DNA from: Permianibacter fluminis
GTDB taxonomy: Bacteria > Pseudomonadota > Gammaproteobacteria > Enterobacterales > Permianibacteraceae
Length of the DNA: 64,000 bases
Assembly: GCF_013179735.1 (NCBI RefSeq)
Contig: NZ_JABMEG010000002.1
Location: forward strand, 597,817 to 661,816
Direction of reading: 5' to 3'
Part shown: positions 56,574-64,000 of the stretch, in pieces
Position numbering within the stretch: position 1 is the first letter of the stretch
Layout of the letters: each line of letters begins with the position of its first letter
Notes under the pieces: model-generated
Seen by the model: only the letters and a program-made list of their open reading frames with translations
What the model was told of the DNA's origin: nothing
Database searches by the model: none
Position numbers and translations under genes: made by a program

Positions 56574-57262
56574 TGTTCGCGTTGATGCTGGCAGTGGTGC
56601 TGCTGCTGATCGTGCTGACCATTTGGGCCGGCCTGCGCGCTAATGAAGCCGATTGGGGTCGCTGGTGGGTCAATGCCATCGATGGCTTGGCCCGGCGTTA
56701 CGTCCGGCGTTTTCATCGCTTGAGCGGTGCCCGGCTGCATTTGCCGGACGGCGGGGTCTTGGTCGCCGCCAATCATGTCTCCGGTTTGGATCCCTTGTTG
56801 CTGGTGGCCGCTTCACGGCGTCCGCTGCGTTTTTTGATCGCGGAAGAAGAATACAATCGGTTCGGTTTGCGCTGGTTGTTTCGCGCCGCGGGCTGCATTC
56901 CGGTAGACCGCGGTGGTCGCACCGATGCGGCATTTCGTGCGGCGGTGCGGGCGTTGAAAGCCGGTGAAGTGGTGGCACTGTTTCCACACGGCCGCATTCA
57001 TCTGGATGCGCAGCCTGAATCACGGGTCAAGCCCGGTGTGCTGCGTCTGGCCCAGCTGGCCAATTGCCCGATTGTGCCGGCGCGGCTGGAAGGCATTGCC
57101 GGGCCGGGAACGGTATTCACTTGTCTGTTTTTGCGTAGCCACGCCACGCTGACCGATTTTCCCATGCTGACCGCCGAGCATGCGCACGGTCCTGATATGC
57201 GTCAACAATTGGGCGAGTTGCTGCTGGGACGCCGTACGGCACTTGAAATCGCCGAATCCTGA
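56570..57262 (+). CDS. 1-acyl-glycerol-3-phosphate acyltransferase-like protein
   Basis: This encodes 230 residues. An N-terminal membrane helix (residues 2-20) precedes a PlsC domain with the catalytic NHVSGLD and the FPHGRIH motif (here G-R-I instead of E-G-T, as in several divergent members). A lysophospholipid or related acceptor is likely but not fixed. Its ATG overlaps the pgeF stop. The next gene, clpB, begins 78 bases later. Confidence 0.85.
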   Translation: MMFALMLAVVLLLIVLTIWAGLRANEADWGRWWVNAIDGLARRYVRRFHRLSGARLHLPDGGVLVAANHVSGLDPLLLVAASRRPLRFLIAEEEYNRFGLRWLFRAAGCIPVDRGGRTDAAFRAAVRALKAGEVVALFPHGRIHLDAQPESRVKPGVLRLAQLANCPIVPARLEGIAGPGTVFTCLFLRSHATLTDFPMLTAEHAHGPDMRQQLGELLLGRRTALEIAES

Positions 57263-57339
57263 CCGCATCTCGTTGTCATTGGCGCGCCGACCGGTGCTGA
57301 ACATCGGTTGGCGCTGCACTGTGAAAGCGAGGATAACTC

Positions 57340-59916
57340 ATGCGTATGGATCGGTTGACCAGCAACCTGCAACTGGCGTTGGCGGATGGCCAATCGCTGG
57401 CGCTTGGCCGCGATCATCAATTTATCGAGCCGCTGCATTTGATGCTGGCGTTGCTCAATCAGGACGGCGGCTCGGCCCGCCATCTGCTCGAACGCGCCGG
57501 CGTCAATCTGAATGCGCTGCGCTCGCAGCTGACCCAGGCACTGGAACGTTTGCCCAGCGTGCACGGCACCGAAGGCGAAGTGCATCTGTCCAATGAGCTG
57601 GCTCGCTTGCTGAATGTGTGTGACAAGCTCGCCCAGCAACGCAAAGACGCCTATATCTCGTCAGATATTTTCCTGCTCGCCGCCGCTGAAGACAAAGGCG
57701 CGCTCGGCGAATTGCTGCGCAAACTCGGCTTGCAAAAAGCCTCGCTGGAAAAAGCCATTGACTCGGTCCGTGGCGGCCAGCGCGTCGAGGATGCCAACGA
57801 TGAAGAAAAGCGGCAGGCGCTGGAAAAATTCACTATCGATCTGACAGCCCGGGCCGAGCAGGGCAAGCTTGACCCGGTTATCGGCCGCGATGACGAAATT
57901 CGCCGGACCATACAGGTGTTGCAGCGCCGGACCAAAAACAATCCGGTGCTGATCGGCGAGCCGGGCGTCGGTAAAACCGCCATTGTCGAAGGGCTTGCCC
58001 AGCGCATCGTCAACGGCGAGGTTCCTGAAGGCTTGAAGCACAAGCGGGTGCTGGTGCTGGACATGGGCTCGTTGATCGCCGGCGCGAAATTCCGCGGCGA
58101 ATTTGAAGAACGGCTGAAAGCGGTATTGAATGAATTGTCCAAAGAAGAGGGCAAAGTCATTCTGTTCATCGACGAGCTGCACACCATGGTCGGTGCCGGC
58201 AAAGCCGATGGCGCCATGGATGCCGGCAACATGCTGAAACCGGCGCTGGCCCGCGGCGAATTGCACTGTGTGGGCGCGACCACGCTGGATGAATACCGCA
58301 AGTACATCGAGAAAGACGCGGCACTGGAGCGGCGTTTCCAGAAAGTGCTGGTGGAAGAACCGAATGTTCCGGACACCATCGCGATTCTGCGTGGTCTGAA
58401 AGAGCGCTACGAAGTGCACCACGGCGTTGAAATCACTGACGCTGCGATTATCGCGGCAGCCACGCTGTCGCATCGTTATATCTCGGATCGCAAACTGCCG
58501 GACAAGGCCATTGATCTGGTAGACGAAGCGGCGTCGCAAATCCGCATGGAGATCGATTCCAAGCCAGAAGAAATGGACAAACTGGAGCGCAAGCTGATCC
58601 AGCTGAAAATGGAGCGGGAAGCGCTGAAGAAAGAGTCCGATGCCGGCGCCAGAAAAAGCCTGGACGCGCTGGAAGAGGATATCAAACGCTTTGAACGTGA
58701 CTTTGCCGAGCTGAACGAGATCTGGCTGGCCGAGAAAGCAGCGCTGCAAGGCTCCACCAATATCAAAACCGAACTGGAACGTGCCCGTCAGGACATGGAT
58801 GTGGCCCGCCGGGCCGGCGATCTGGCCCGGATGTCGGAGCTGCAATACGGCCGCATTCCGGAACTGGAAAAGAAACTCGATATGGCGGCGCAGGCCGAGA
58901 TGCAGAAAATGCGTCTGCTGCGCAACAAAGTCAGCGACGTCGAAATCGCCGGCATCGTTTCGAAATGGACCGGCATTCCGGTGGCGAAAATGCTCGAAGG
59001 TGAGCGCGACAAACTGCTGCGGATGGAAGAGGCGTTGCATCAGCGCGTCATCGGCCAGAACGAGGCGGTCACCGCCGTTGCCAATGCCATTCGCCGTGCC
59101 CGCGCCGGTCTGGCGGAACCGAACCGGCCGAACGGCTCGTTCCTGTTCCTCGGCCCCACTGGCGTCGGCAAGACCGAACTGTGCAAGACGCTGGCGTCAT
59201 TCCTGTTCGACAGCGAAGAGGCGATGATACGTATCGACATGTCGGAGTACATGGAGAAGCACGCGGTCGCACGCTTGATCGGCGCACCGCCCGGTTATGT
59301 CGGTTATGACGAGGGCGGTTATCTGACCGAGGCGGTGCGGCGCAAACCGTATTCGGTTGTGTTGTTCGACGAAGTCGAGAAAGCCCATCCGGATGTGTTC
59401 AATGTGCTTCTGCAAGTGCTGGAGGATGGTCGCTTGACCGATGGTCAGGGTCGCACCATCGACTTTCGCAATACCGTGGTCGTGATGACATCGAACCTTG
59501 GCTCCGACATCATCATGGAGCACCGCAAGAGCAGTCACGGTGAGTTGAAAGAGATGTTGATGGATGTGATCGGCAAGTATTTCCGGCCGGAGTTCATCAA
59601 CCGGGTTGACGAGATTGTCGTGTTCCACGCGCTGGCCGACGAGCATCTGCAGCAAATCGCCAGCTTGCAGGTGGAAGGACTGCGGCGCCGGTTGGCTGAT
59701 TCTGAAATCAAGCTGCAAGTGACGCCGGAAGCGCTGCTGTATCTTGCCAAAGCTGGCTCCGATACGGCTTACGGTGCGCGGCCGCTGCGCCGGGTGGTCC
59801 GGCAGTTGGTGGAAAACCCGCTGGCGCAGAACATTTTGGCAGGCCGTTTTGCTGCCGGCGAGACGGTGGTGGTTGACGTCAAGCAGGGCGAGATTGTGCT
59901 CGGCAAACCACAGTGA
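57340..59916 (+). CDS. clpB: Disaggregase chaperone ClpB
   Basis: This encodes 858 residues, matching full-length ClpB. It has an N-terminal Clp domain, a first AAA+ module (GEPGVGKT, about residue 205), a coiled-coil middle domain (about 410-525) and a second AAA+ module (GPTGVGKT, about 606). It resolves protein aggregates with DnaK. The start may be ATG at 57340 or 57346. A GAGG site lies before it; no sigma-32 promoter was assigned. Confidence 0.97.
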   Translation: MRMDRLTSNLQLALADGQSLALGRDHQFIEPLHLMLALLNQDGGSARHLLERAGVNLNALRSQLTQALERLPSVHGTEGEVHLSNELARLLNVCDKLAQQRKDAYISSDIFLLAAAEDKGALGELLRKLGLQKASLEKAIDSVRGGQRVEDANDEEKRQALEKFTIDLTARAEQGKLDPVIGRDDEIRRTIQVLQRRTKNNPVLIGEPGVGKTAIVEGLAQRIVNGEVPEGLKHKRVLVLDMGSLIAGAKFRGEFEERLKAVLNELSKEEGKVILFIDELHTMVGAGKADGAMDAGNMLKPALARGELHCVGATTLDEYRKYIEKDAALERRFQKVLVEEPNVPDTIAILRGLKERYEVHHGVEITDAAIIAAATLSHRYISDRKLPDKAIDLVDEAASQIRMEIDSKPEEMDKLERKLIQLKMEREALKKESDAGARKSLDALEEDIKRFERDFAELNEIWLAEKAALQGSTNIKTELERARQDMDVARRAGDLARMSELQYGRIPELEKKLDMAAQAEMQKMRLLRNKVSDVEIAGIVSKWTGIPVAKMLEGERDKLLRMEEALHQRVIGQNEAVTAVANAIRRARAGLAEPNRPNGSFLFLGPTGVGKTELCKTLASFLFDSEEAMIRIDMSEYMEKHAVARLIGAPPGYVGYDEGGYLTEAVRRKPYSVVLFDEVEKAHPDVFNVLLQVLEDGRLTDGQGRTIDFRNTVVVMTSNLGSDIIMEHRKSSHGELKEMLMDVIGKYFRPEFINRVDEIVVFHALADEHLQQIASLQVEGLRRRLADSEIKLQVTPEALLYLAKAGSDTAYGARPLRRVVRQLVENPLAQNILAGRFAAGETVVVDVKQGEIVLGKPQ

Positions 59917-59948
59917 TCTGGGAGTCGTCGCTCAGCAGAAATACCTGA

Positions 59949-59986
59949 GCACACAAAAAGGGCGCCTTGGCGCCCTTTTTGTGTGC
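59949..59986. terminator. Intrinsic terminator after clpB
   Basis: A perfect 18-bp stem (59949-59966 with 59969-59986) has a two-base loop. The A and T runs inside the arms make it usable in both directions, for clpB and for the DUF4124 gene. Confidence 0.88.
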
Positions 59987-60042
59987 TTGACAGAACGGCC
60001 TTGCTGAACCGTTTTGCTGTGCTGTAGTGAAACTGACCGCGT

Positions 60043-60480
60043 TTATTTCTTGCAGAAATTCTGCATTTGCAATTCGGTCGCGGCCAGCTTTTCCTTGCGC
60101 TCTTCGTCGGTCAGATGGCGCTCGGTGCCGTCCTTGTCAGTGATTTTGATCTTGGCCGCGGTTTGCAGCATTTCCTTGTTCTGTTTGGCCACTTCGCAAT
60201 TGCGGGCCAATTTATCGGCCTCGGCCTTGGCTACGGCGACGTCACCCTTGGCGGCCGCTTCGGATTCTTTGGCAGCGGCCGGTTTGCTGCTCGTGGTGGT
60301 GGTGGCGGTCGGTTCTTTCACCCGAGTCCGGATGGTTTCGTACGGCCGATCCTTTGGCGGGATCTGGGTGTACTGCACCTGACCGTTGTCATCGGTCCAT
60401 TTGTAGGAATCTGCGGCGTGGGCGACAACGGTCACCATCAGTGCTGCAGCAATCGTGGCGGCGATACGCAAAGACTTCAT
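60043..60480 (-). CDS. Secreted DUF4124-domain protein
   Basis: This encodes 145 residues. A signal peptide (residues 1-22, ending VAHA-AD) is followed by the DUF4124 motif YKWTDDNGQVQYTQIPPKDRPYE, then a Thr/Ala-rich linker and a charged helical tail. The domain is common in gammaproteobacterial periplasmic proteins of unknown role. The gene has its own promoter region to the right. Confidence 0.85.
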   Translation of the reverse strand: MKSLRIAATIAAALMVTVVAHAADSYKWTDDNGQVQYTQIPPKDRPYETIRTRVKEPTATTTTSSKPAAAKESEAAAKGDVAVAKAEADKLARNCEVAKQNKEMLQTAAKIKITDKDGTERHLTDEERKEKLAATELQMQNFCKK

Positions 60481-60530
60481 GACCCGACTCCGTTTCTTAG
60501 GCTGGGAACAGCGCGTGCCAGTACCGGCAT

Positions 60531-60605
60531 GGTGGCACTAAACAAGGTGGCACTAAACAAGGTGGCACTAACTCGGTGGCGCTACCTATATGGTGCCGCT
60601 AACTA
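60531..60605. repeat. 15-bp tandem repeat GGTGGCACTAAACAA
   Basis: Two perfect 15-bp units (60531-60560) are followed by three decayed copies (GGTGGCACTAACTC, GGTGGCGCTACC, TGGTGCCGCTAAC). They fill the gap between the DUF3579 and DUF4124 genes, both on the reverse strand. Confidence 0.85.
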
Positions 60606-60640
60606 TAGTGAGCCTTCGCCGAGCTTGGAAGCGCAGCGGT

Positions 60641-60916
60641 TCAAACTTCCAGGTATTCGGCGGTCTGCAAACCATTTTGTTCCGCAAAGCCGAGGATTTC
60701 CTTGTACAGCTGAGGATGGCTGTCAGCCAGGCGGATATCGACCACCACACCTTTCTGGCCTTCGATGATGACCGGGCGCAGCAGCGGCGAGTAGTACATC
60801 CGACGGTTGCGAAAGCTGCAAAGATTGCCGCACATGCGTTCGGCCCAGTCACTGGGTCGAAACACCTCGCCGGTGTCGGTAATGCCTTTGATGAGAAGTT
60901 TTTTGCTTTCGCTCAT
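60641..60916 (-). CDS. DUF3579-family protein
   Basis: This encodes 91 residues. KGITDTGEVFRPSDWAERMCGNLCSF and the closing ILGFAEQNGLQTAEYLEV match DUF3579 proteins of beta- and gammaproteobacteria, which are of unknown function. A GTG start nine codons upstream is possible. The gene precedes a tandem-repeat gap. Confidence 0.8.
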   Translation of the reverse strand: MSESKKLLIKGITDTGEVFRPSDWAERMCGNLCSFRNRRMYYSPLLRPVIIEGQKGVVVDIRLADSHPQLYKEILGFAEQNGLQTAEYLEV

Positions 60917-61112
60917 GGTATCGATGGTAACGGGGACTGACACGGTAAAAGCCGCAGAAATGCGCCGGCGACACTATAGCAGAGCGGCTGCTAGCTGCGG
61001 CTTTCCGAGCGTGGTTTGCCATTTTCATGACGGGGCGCAAGCCTACGGTCAGACTGTTGTCTGTGGTATGTTCCAGCGCAAAATCAGGCCACAAAAATCT
61101 GCCGAGCCCGCC

Positions 61113-61877
61113 ATGTCCGCCATCATCTCCGAACCTCGCCGTCGCCGAAACGGCATCTACCTGCTGCCTAATCTGTTCACGACCGCTGGCTTTTTCGCCG
61201 GTTTTTTTGCCGTGATTGCCGCGATGGGCGGCCGTTTTGAAGCCGCCGCGATCGCCATTTTTGTCGCCATGTTGATGGACGGCATCGATGGCCGACTGGC
61301 CCGGCTGCTCAATGCCCAGAGCGATTTCGGCGCCCAGTACGACAGCCTGGCCGACATGATGTCATTTGGTTTGGCACCGGCGCTGGTTGCCTATCTGTAC
61401 GCCCTGCAGGGGCTGGGCAAAGTCTGGTGGTTGCCGGCGTTTGTTTATGGCGTTTGCGCCGCGCTGCGACTGGCGCGCTTCAATACTCAGGTCGGCAGTG
61501 CCGACAAACGCTACTTTCAGGGGCTGGCGAGCCCAGCGGCTGCGGCACTGATTGCCGGCTTGGTCTGGGTGGGCGTTGATCTGGACTGGTCGCGGAACTG
61601 GGTCGGGCCGGTGTTTGCCAGTTTGTGCATCATTGCCGGCCTGCTGATGGTCAGCAATTTTCGTTACCCGAGCTTCAAGGAGGTCGATTGGCGCGGCCGG
61701 GTGCCGTTCATGACGGTGCTGGTCTTGATGCTGGTGCTGGTCCTGATCGCTTCGTTCACCTCGGTCGTACTGTTTACCGGCTTCGCCGTTTACGCCCTGT
61801 GGGGTCCGATTTTTACCATCTGGAGCAAGCGCAAGGCGCGCTCAAGTCGGCAGGTGGAACCGCGCCCGGCACCCTGA
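61113..61877 (+). CDS. pssA: CDP-diacylglycerol-serine O-phosphatidyltransferase
   Basis: This encodes 254 residues, a multi-pass membrane protein. The CDP-alcohol phosphotransferase motif D-G-x2-A-R-x8-G-x3-D-x3-D is present as DGIDGRLARL followed by FGAQYDSLADMMSFG. It makes phosphatidylserine, the precursor of phosphatidylethanolamine. ATG at 61113 (RRRRNGIYLLPNLFT start) and ATG at 61068 are both possible. This is the membrane type, not the Escherichia coli peripheral type. Confidence 0.92.
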   Translation: MSAIISEPRRRRNGIYLLPNLFTTAGFFAGFFAVIAAMGGRFEAAAIAIFVAMLMDGIDGRLARLLNAQSDFGAQYDSLADMMSFGLAPALVAYLYALQGLGKVWWLPAFVYGVCAALRLARFNTQVGSADKRYFQGLASPAAAALIAGLVWVGVDLDWSRNWVGPVFASLCIIAGLLMVSNFRYPSFKEVDWRGRVPFMTVLVLMLVLVLIASFTSVVLFTGFAVYALWGPIFTIWSKRKARSSRQVEPRPAP

Positions 61878-62004
61878 ACAGGGCGATAGCTGCGTTCCTG
61901 CGCGGGCGGTGGCTGCCACTCACGTAACTTCTCACGTAACTTCCGGCCGGCGCTGGCGTCCAACGGCGGACACTTTCTGCTGAACCGATGCACGGAGATC
62001 GCCC

Positions 62005-62982
62005 ATGGCCCCATTGATACGCATCGCTGGCGCGTTGAACGAAGCGCGCGTCAGTGACGAAACCGCCTATTTCCAGCGTAGACAAGTCCTGCAGGCTCTC
62101 GGCTTGTTGGCGGCCGGCAGCCTGTTGCCCGCAGCGGCGGCGCAGTCCGGCCCGGGTCAGGCGTTGTCGGCCCGGCGCGATGGCAATCCCGGCAAGCTCA
62201 AGCTGACGGAAGAGGCAGCCGTCACCAGCTACAACAATTTCTACGAGTTTGGGCTCGACAAAGCCGACCCCGCTAAAAATGCCGGGCGGCTGAAAACCGC
62301 GCCGTGGTCAGTGGTGATTGAGGGGGAAGTCAACAAGCCCGGCCGCTACGATCTGGAAGACCTGCTGAAAGGCGTCGAGCTGGAAGAACGCATCTATCGC
62401 ATGCGCTGTGTCGAGGCCTGGTCCATGGTTATTCCGTGGATTGGTTTTCCGCTCGCCAGTCTCATCAAACGCTTCGAGCCAACCAGCAAAGCCAAATACG
62501 TGGCGTTCCAGACGCTGCACGATCCGCAACAGATGCCGGGCCAGAAGCCGGGTTTCCTGGGCTTTTCCTCACTCGATTGGCCCTATGTGGAAGGGCTGCG
62601 AATGGATGAGGCCATGCATCCGCTGACCCTGCTGGCCGTCGGTCTGTACGGCAAGACCCTGCTGCCGCAAAACGGCGCGCCGCTGCGGCTGGTGGTGCCG
62701 TGGAAATATGGCTTCAAGGGCATCAAGTCAATTGTTCGCATCCGCTTTCAGGAAAGCCAGCCGGCGACCAGCTGGAATCGTTCCGCACCCGGCGAATATG
62801 GCTTCTATGCCAACGTGAACCCCGCAGTCGATCACCCGCGCTGGAGCCAGGCCCGGGAGCGCCGCATCTACAGCGGTTCGCTGTTTGGTGGGGTCGAGCG
62901 TATTGAGACGCTGCCGTTCAACGGCTATGCCGAACAAGTGGCCGGGCTGTATGCCGGCCTCGATTTGCGCCGGAATTACTGA
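62005..62982 (+). CDS. msrP: Methionine sulfoxide reductase catalytic subunit MsrP
   Basis: This encodes 325 residues. A Tat signal ([15 protein letters not shown], Arg25-Arg26) targets it to the periplasm. It is a molybdopterin enzyme of the YedY type that repairs oxidised methionine; the molybdenum-ligand Cys135 is in MRCVEAWS. Its stop is two bases from msrQ. Confidence 0.95.
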   Translation: MAPLIRIAGALNEARVSDETAYFQRRQVLQALGLLAAGSLLPAAAAQSGPGQALSARRDGNPGKLKLTEEAAVTSYNNFYEFGLDKADPAKNAGRLKTAPWSVVIEGEVNKPGRYDLEDLLKGVELEERIYRMRCVEAWSMVIPWIGFPLASLIKRFEPTSKAKYVAFQTLHDPQQMPGQKPGFLGFSSLDWPYVEGLRMDEAMHPLTLLAVGLYGKTLLPQNGAPLRLVVPWKYGFKGIKSIVRIRFQESQPATSWNRSAPGEYGFYANVNPAVDHPRWSQARERRIYSGSLFGGVERIETLPFNGYAEQVAGLYAGLDLRRNY

Positions 62983-62984
62983 GC

Positions 62985-63623
62985 ATGAATCGTGAACTCT
63001 GGGTCCGGCGCGGCCTGAAACCCTTGTTGTTTGTTGCCTTGTCGGTGCCGGCGCTGTGGCTGGTTTACGGGATTGTGATGGCTGACTTGGGCGCTGACCC
63101 GCAGAAATACCTGGTCCACCAGACCGGCAAATGGGCCCTCAACAGCCTGTGGCTGACGCTGGCGGTAACCCCGCTGCGGCGCTGGAGCGGCATTGCCCAG
63201 CTGCTGCTGGTCCGGCGCATGCTGGGCCTGTTCGCGTTTTTCTACGCCTGCCTGCATGTCACCGCCTATGTGACCCTCTATATGCAACTGGACTGGGCGA
63301 CCTTGCTGGAAGACCTGACCAAGCGGCCCTACATCATCGTCGGGTTCGCCGCCTTTCTTGGCCTGTGGCCGCTGGCGCTGACCTCGACCCGCGCCCAGAT
63401 GCGCCGGCTCGGCCGGCGTTGGCAGCAGCTGCACCGGCTGGTCTATCCGGTGGCCATTCTGGTTGCTGTCCATTTTGTCTGGCAGGTGAAGTCTGATCTG
63501 AATCAACCGCTTTTTTACGCGCTTCTGCTAGGCTTTCTGCTAGCGGTCCGAGTCTATTGGCAATGGCCGGTGCGGCAATCGCCCATCGGGTCATCCCGTC
63601 AAGTCCCCGCAGCAGAAAAATAG
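62985..63623 (+). CDS. msrQ: Heme b membrane subunit MsrQ
   Basis: This encodes 212 residues with about six membrane helices. It passes electrons from quinones to MsrP. Conserved His residues lie in YACLHVTAYV (first heme) and the HRLVYPVAILVAVHFVW region. It starts two bases after msrP and is cotranscribed. Confidence 0.94.
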   Translation: MNRELWVRRGLKPLLFVALSVPALWLVYGIVMADLGADPQKYLVHQTGKWALNSLWLTLAVTPLRRWSGIAQLLLVRRMLGLFAFFYACLHVTAYVTLYMQLDWATLLEDLTKRPYIIVGFAAFLGLWPLALTSTRAQMRRLGRRWQQLHRLVYPVAILVAVHFVWQVKSDLNQPLFYALLLGFLLAVRVYWQWPVRQSPIGSSRQVPAAEK

Positions 63624-63626
63624 CCC

Positions 63627-63654
63627 TTGCACGGCAGTTGCCCGGCCCTATAAT
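63627..63654 (+). promoter_or_regulatory. Sigma-70 promoter, first of three upstream of an rRNA operon
   Basis: TTGCAC (63627-63632) and TATAAT (63649-63654) are separated by 16 bases and are followed by the G/C-rich discriminator GCGCGCCC. It lies just after the msrQ stop. Confidence 0.7.
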
Positions 63655-63752
63655 GCGCGCCCGGTCGCTGCCCTGTCCCTGACAGAACGGTGACCGAGGC
63701 GGTCAACCCGACGCATCGACAGCTTGTTATGAAGCCTCGCTGCAAAAGTCTG

Positions 63753-63780
63753 TTGACAGCCAAGCAAGGCGCTGTAGAAT
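63753..63780 (+). promoter_or_regulatory. Sigma-70 promoter, second of three
   Basis: TTGACA (63753-63758), a 16-base spacer and TAGAAT (63775-63780) are followed by GCGCGCCCC. Confidence 0.85.
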
Positions 63781-63880
63781 GCGCGCCCCTGCCAACGCAA
63801 AGCGCGAAAGCAGGGCGAAGTCAGCAAGTCGGTTGTTCGCTAAGTTGCGAATAACGCAGCAAAAAAGCTGCAGCGACGTG

Positions 63881-63908
63881 TTGACAAGCAGATGGGGTGC
63901 TGTAGAAT
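63881..63908 (+). promoter_or_regulatory. Sigma-70 promoter, third of three
   Basis: TTGACA (63881-63886), a 16-base spacer and TAGAAT (63903-63908) are followed by GTGCGCCCC. It is almost a copy of the second promoter, including GGTGCTG or GGCGCTG before the -10. Confidence 0.85.
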
Positions 63909-63976
63909 GTGCGCCCCGCCGGACGGTAAGTCTGGCGATGTGCTGGATGGTGAATCCGGTGCTGCCGAAAGGCAAA

Positions 63977-63989
63977 CGCTCTTTAACAA
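63977..63989 (+). promoter_or_regulatory. boxA of an rRNA operon leader
   Basis: CGCTCTTTAACAA matches the boxA consensus TGCTCTTTAACA, the NusB/S10 site of antitermination in rRNA operon leaders. With the promoters it shows that a 16S rRNA gene probably begins just beyond the window; none of it is present here. Confidence 0.85.
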
Positions 63990-64000
63990 CATGAACGAAG

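Overview
The window reads as a chromosomal segment of a free-living gammaproteobacterium. The evidence is gene order: yceD-rpmF-plsX-fabH-fabD-fabG-acpP-fabF-pabC-mltG-tmk-holB-pilZ-tatD, divergent bamD / rluD-pgeF-clpB, and pilS-pilR, nadE-glnB and msrP-msrQ pairs. The holB-pilZ-tatD order and the type IV pilus regulators point toward the Pseudomonadales side of the class; a Permianibacter-like organism is a guess, not a demonstration. No phage, transposase, integrase, CRISPR array or tRNA gene was seen.

Layout. Positions 1-2440 hold a TonB-C-like lipoprotein, a ParA-type ATPase with an unknown partner gene, and a small Arg/Asp-rich protein. Positions 2620-21324 are the outstanding feature: a giant type I secreted RTX adhesin of 4272 residues and, upstream on the same strand, its secretion operon tolC-ABC exporter-hlyD-luxR. 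The adhesin has a LapA-type N-terminal retention module with a TAAG protease site, about 37 tandem immunoglobulin-like modules, two atypical segments, RTX nonapeptides and a type I secretion tail. Positions 21871-25079 hold a YpfJ-type zinc peptidase, a NahK-like kinase and a LysR regulator. Positions 25232-28490 are leuCDB, with a palindromic candidate operator before leuC and a REP-like hairpin between leuC and leuD. Positions 28531-41349 are the yceF / yceD-rpmF-fab-tatD cluster, including rpmF (54 codons). Positions 41468-48050 hold a lipoprotein, glutaryl-CoA dehydrogenase, the Prc protease, a tandem CNB-domain protein and ThiO. Positions 48249-59916 hold pilR-pilS, nadE-glnB, a small lipoprotein, bamD, rluD-pgeF-acyltransferase and clpB. 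Positions 60043-63623 hold a DUF4124 protein, a DUF3579 protein, pssA and msrPQ. The right edge carries three tandem strong promoters and a boxA, the leader of an rRNA operon whose 16S gene lies just outside.

How it works together. The central block makes acyl chains (plsX, fab genes, acpP) and sits with envelope (mltG, bamD, prc, pssA, acyltransferase) and replication/translation genes. Surface lifestyle is prominent: an adhesin with its own exporter, a c-di-GMP/Lap-type release signature (its expected protease LapG and receptor LapD are not in the window), and type IV pilus regulation (pilS, pilR, pilZ). The adhesin/exporter locus is the part most likely to contain undescribed biology, particularly its embedded phosphorylation-independent-looking LuxR regulator, its leader hairpin and its recently duplicated repeat DNA.
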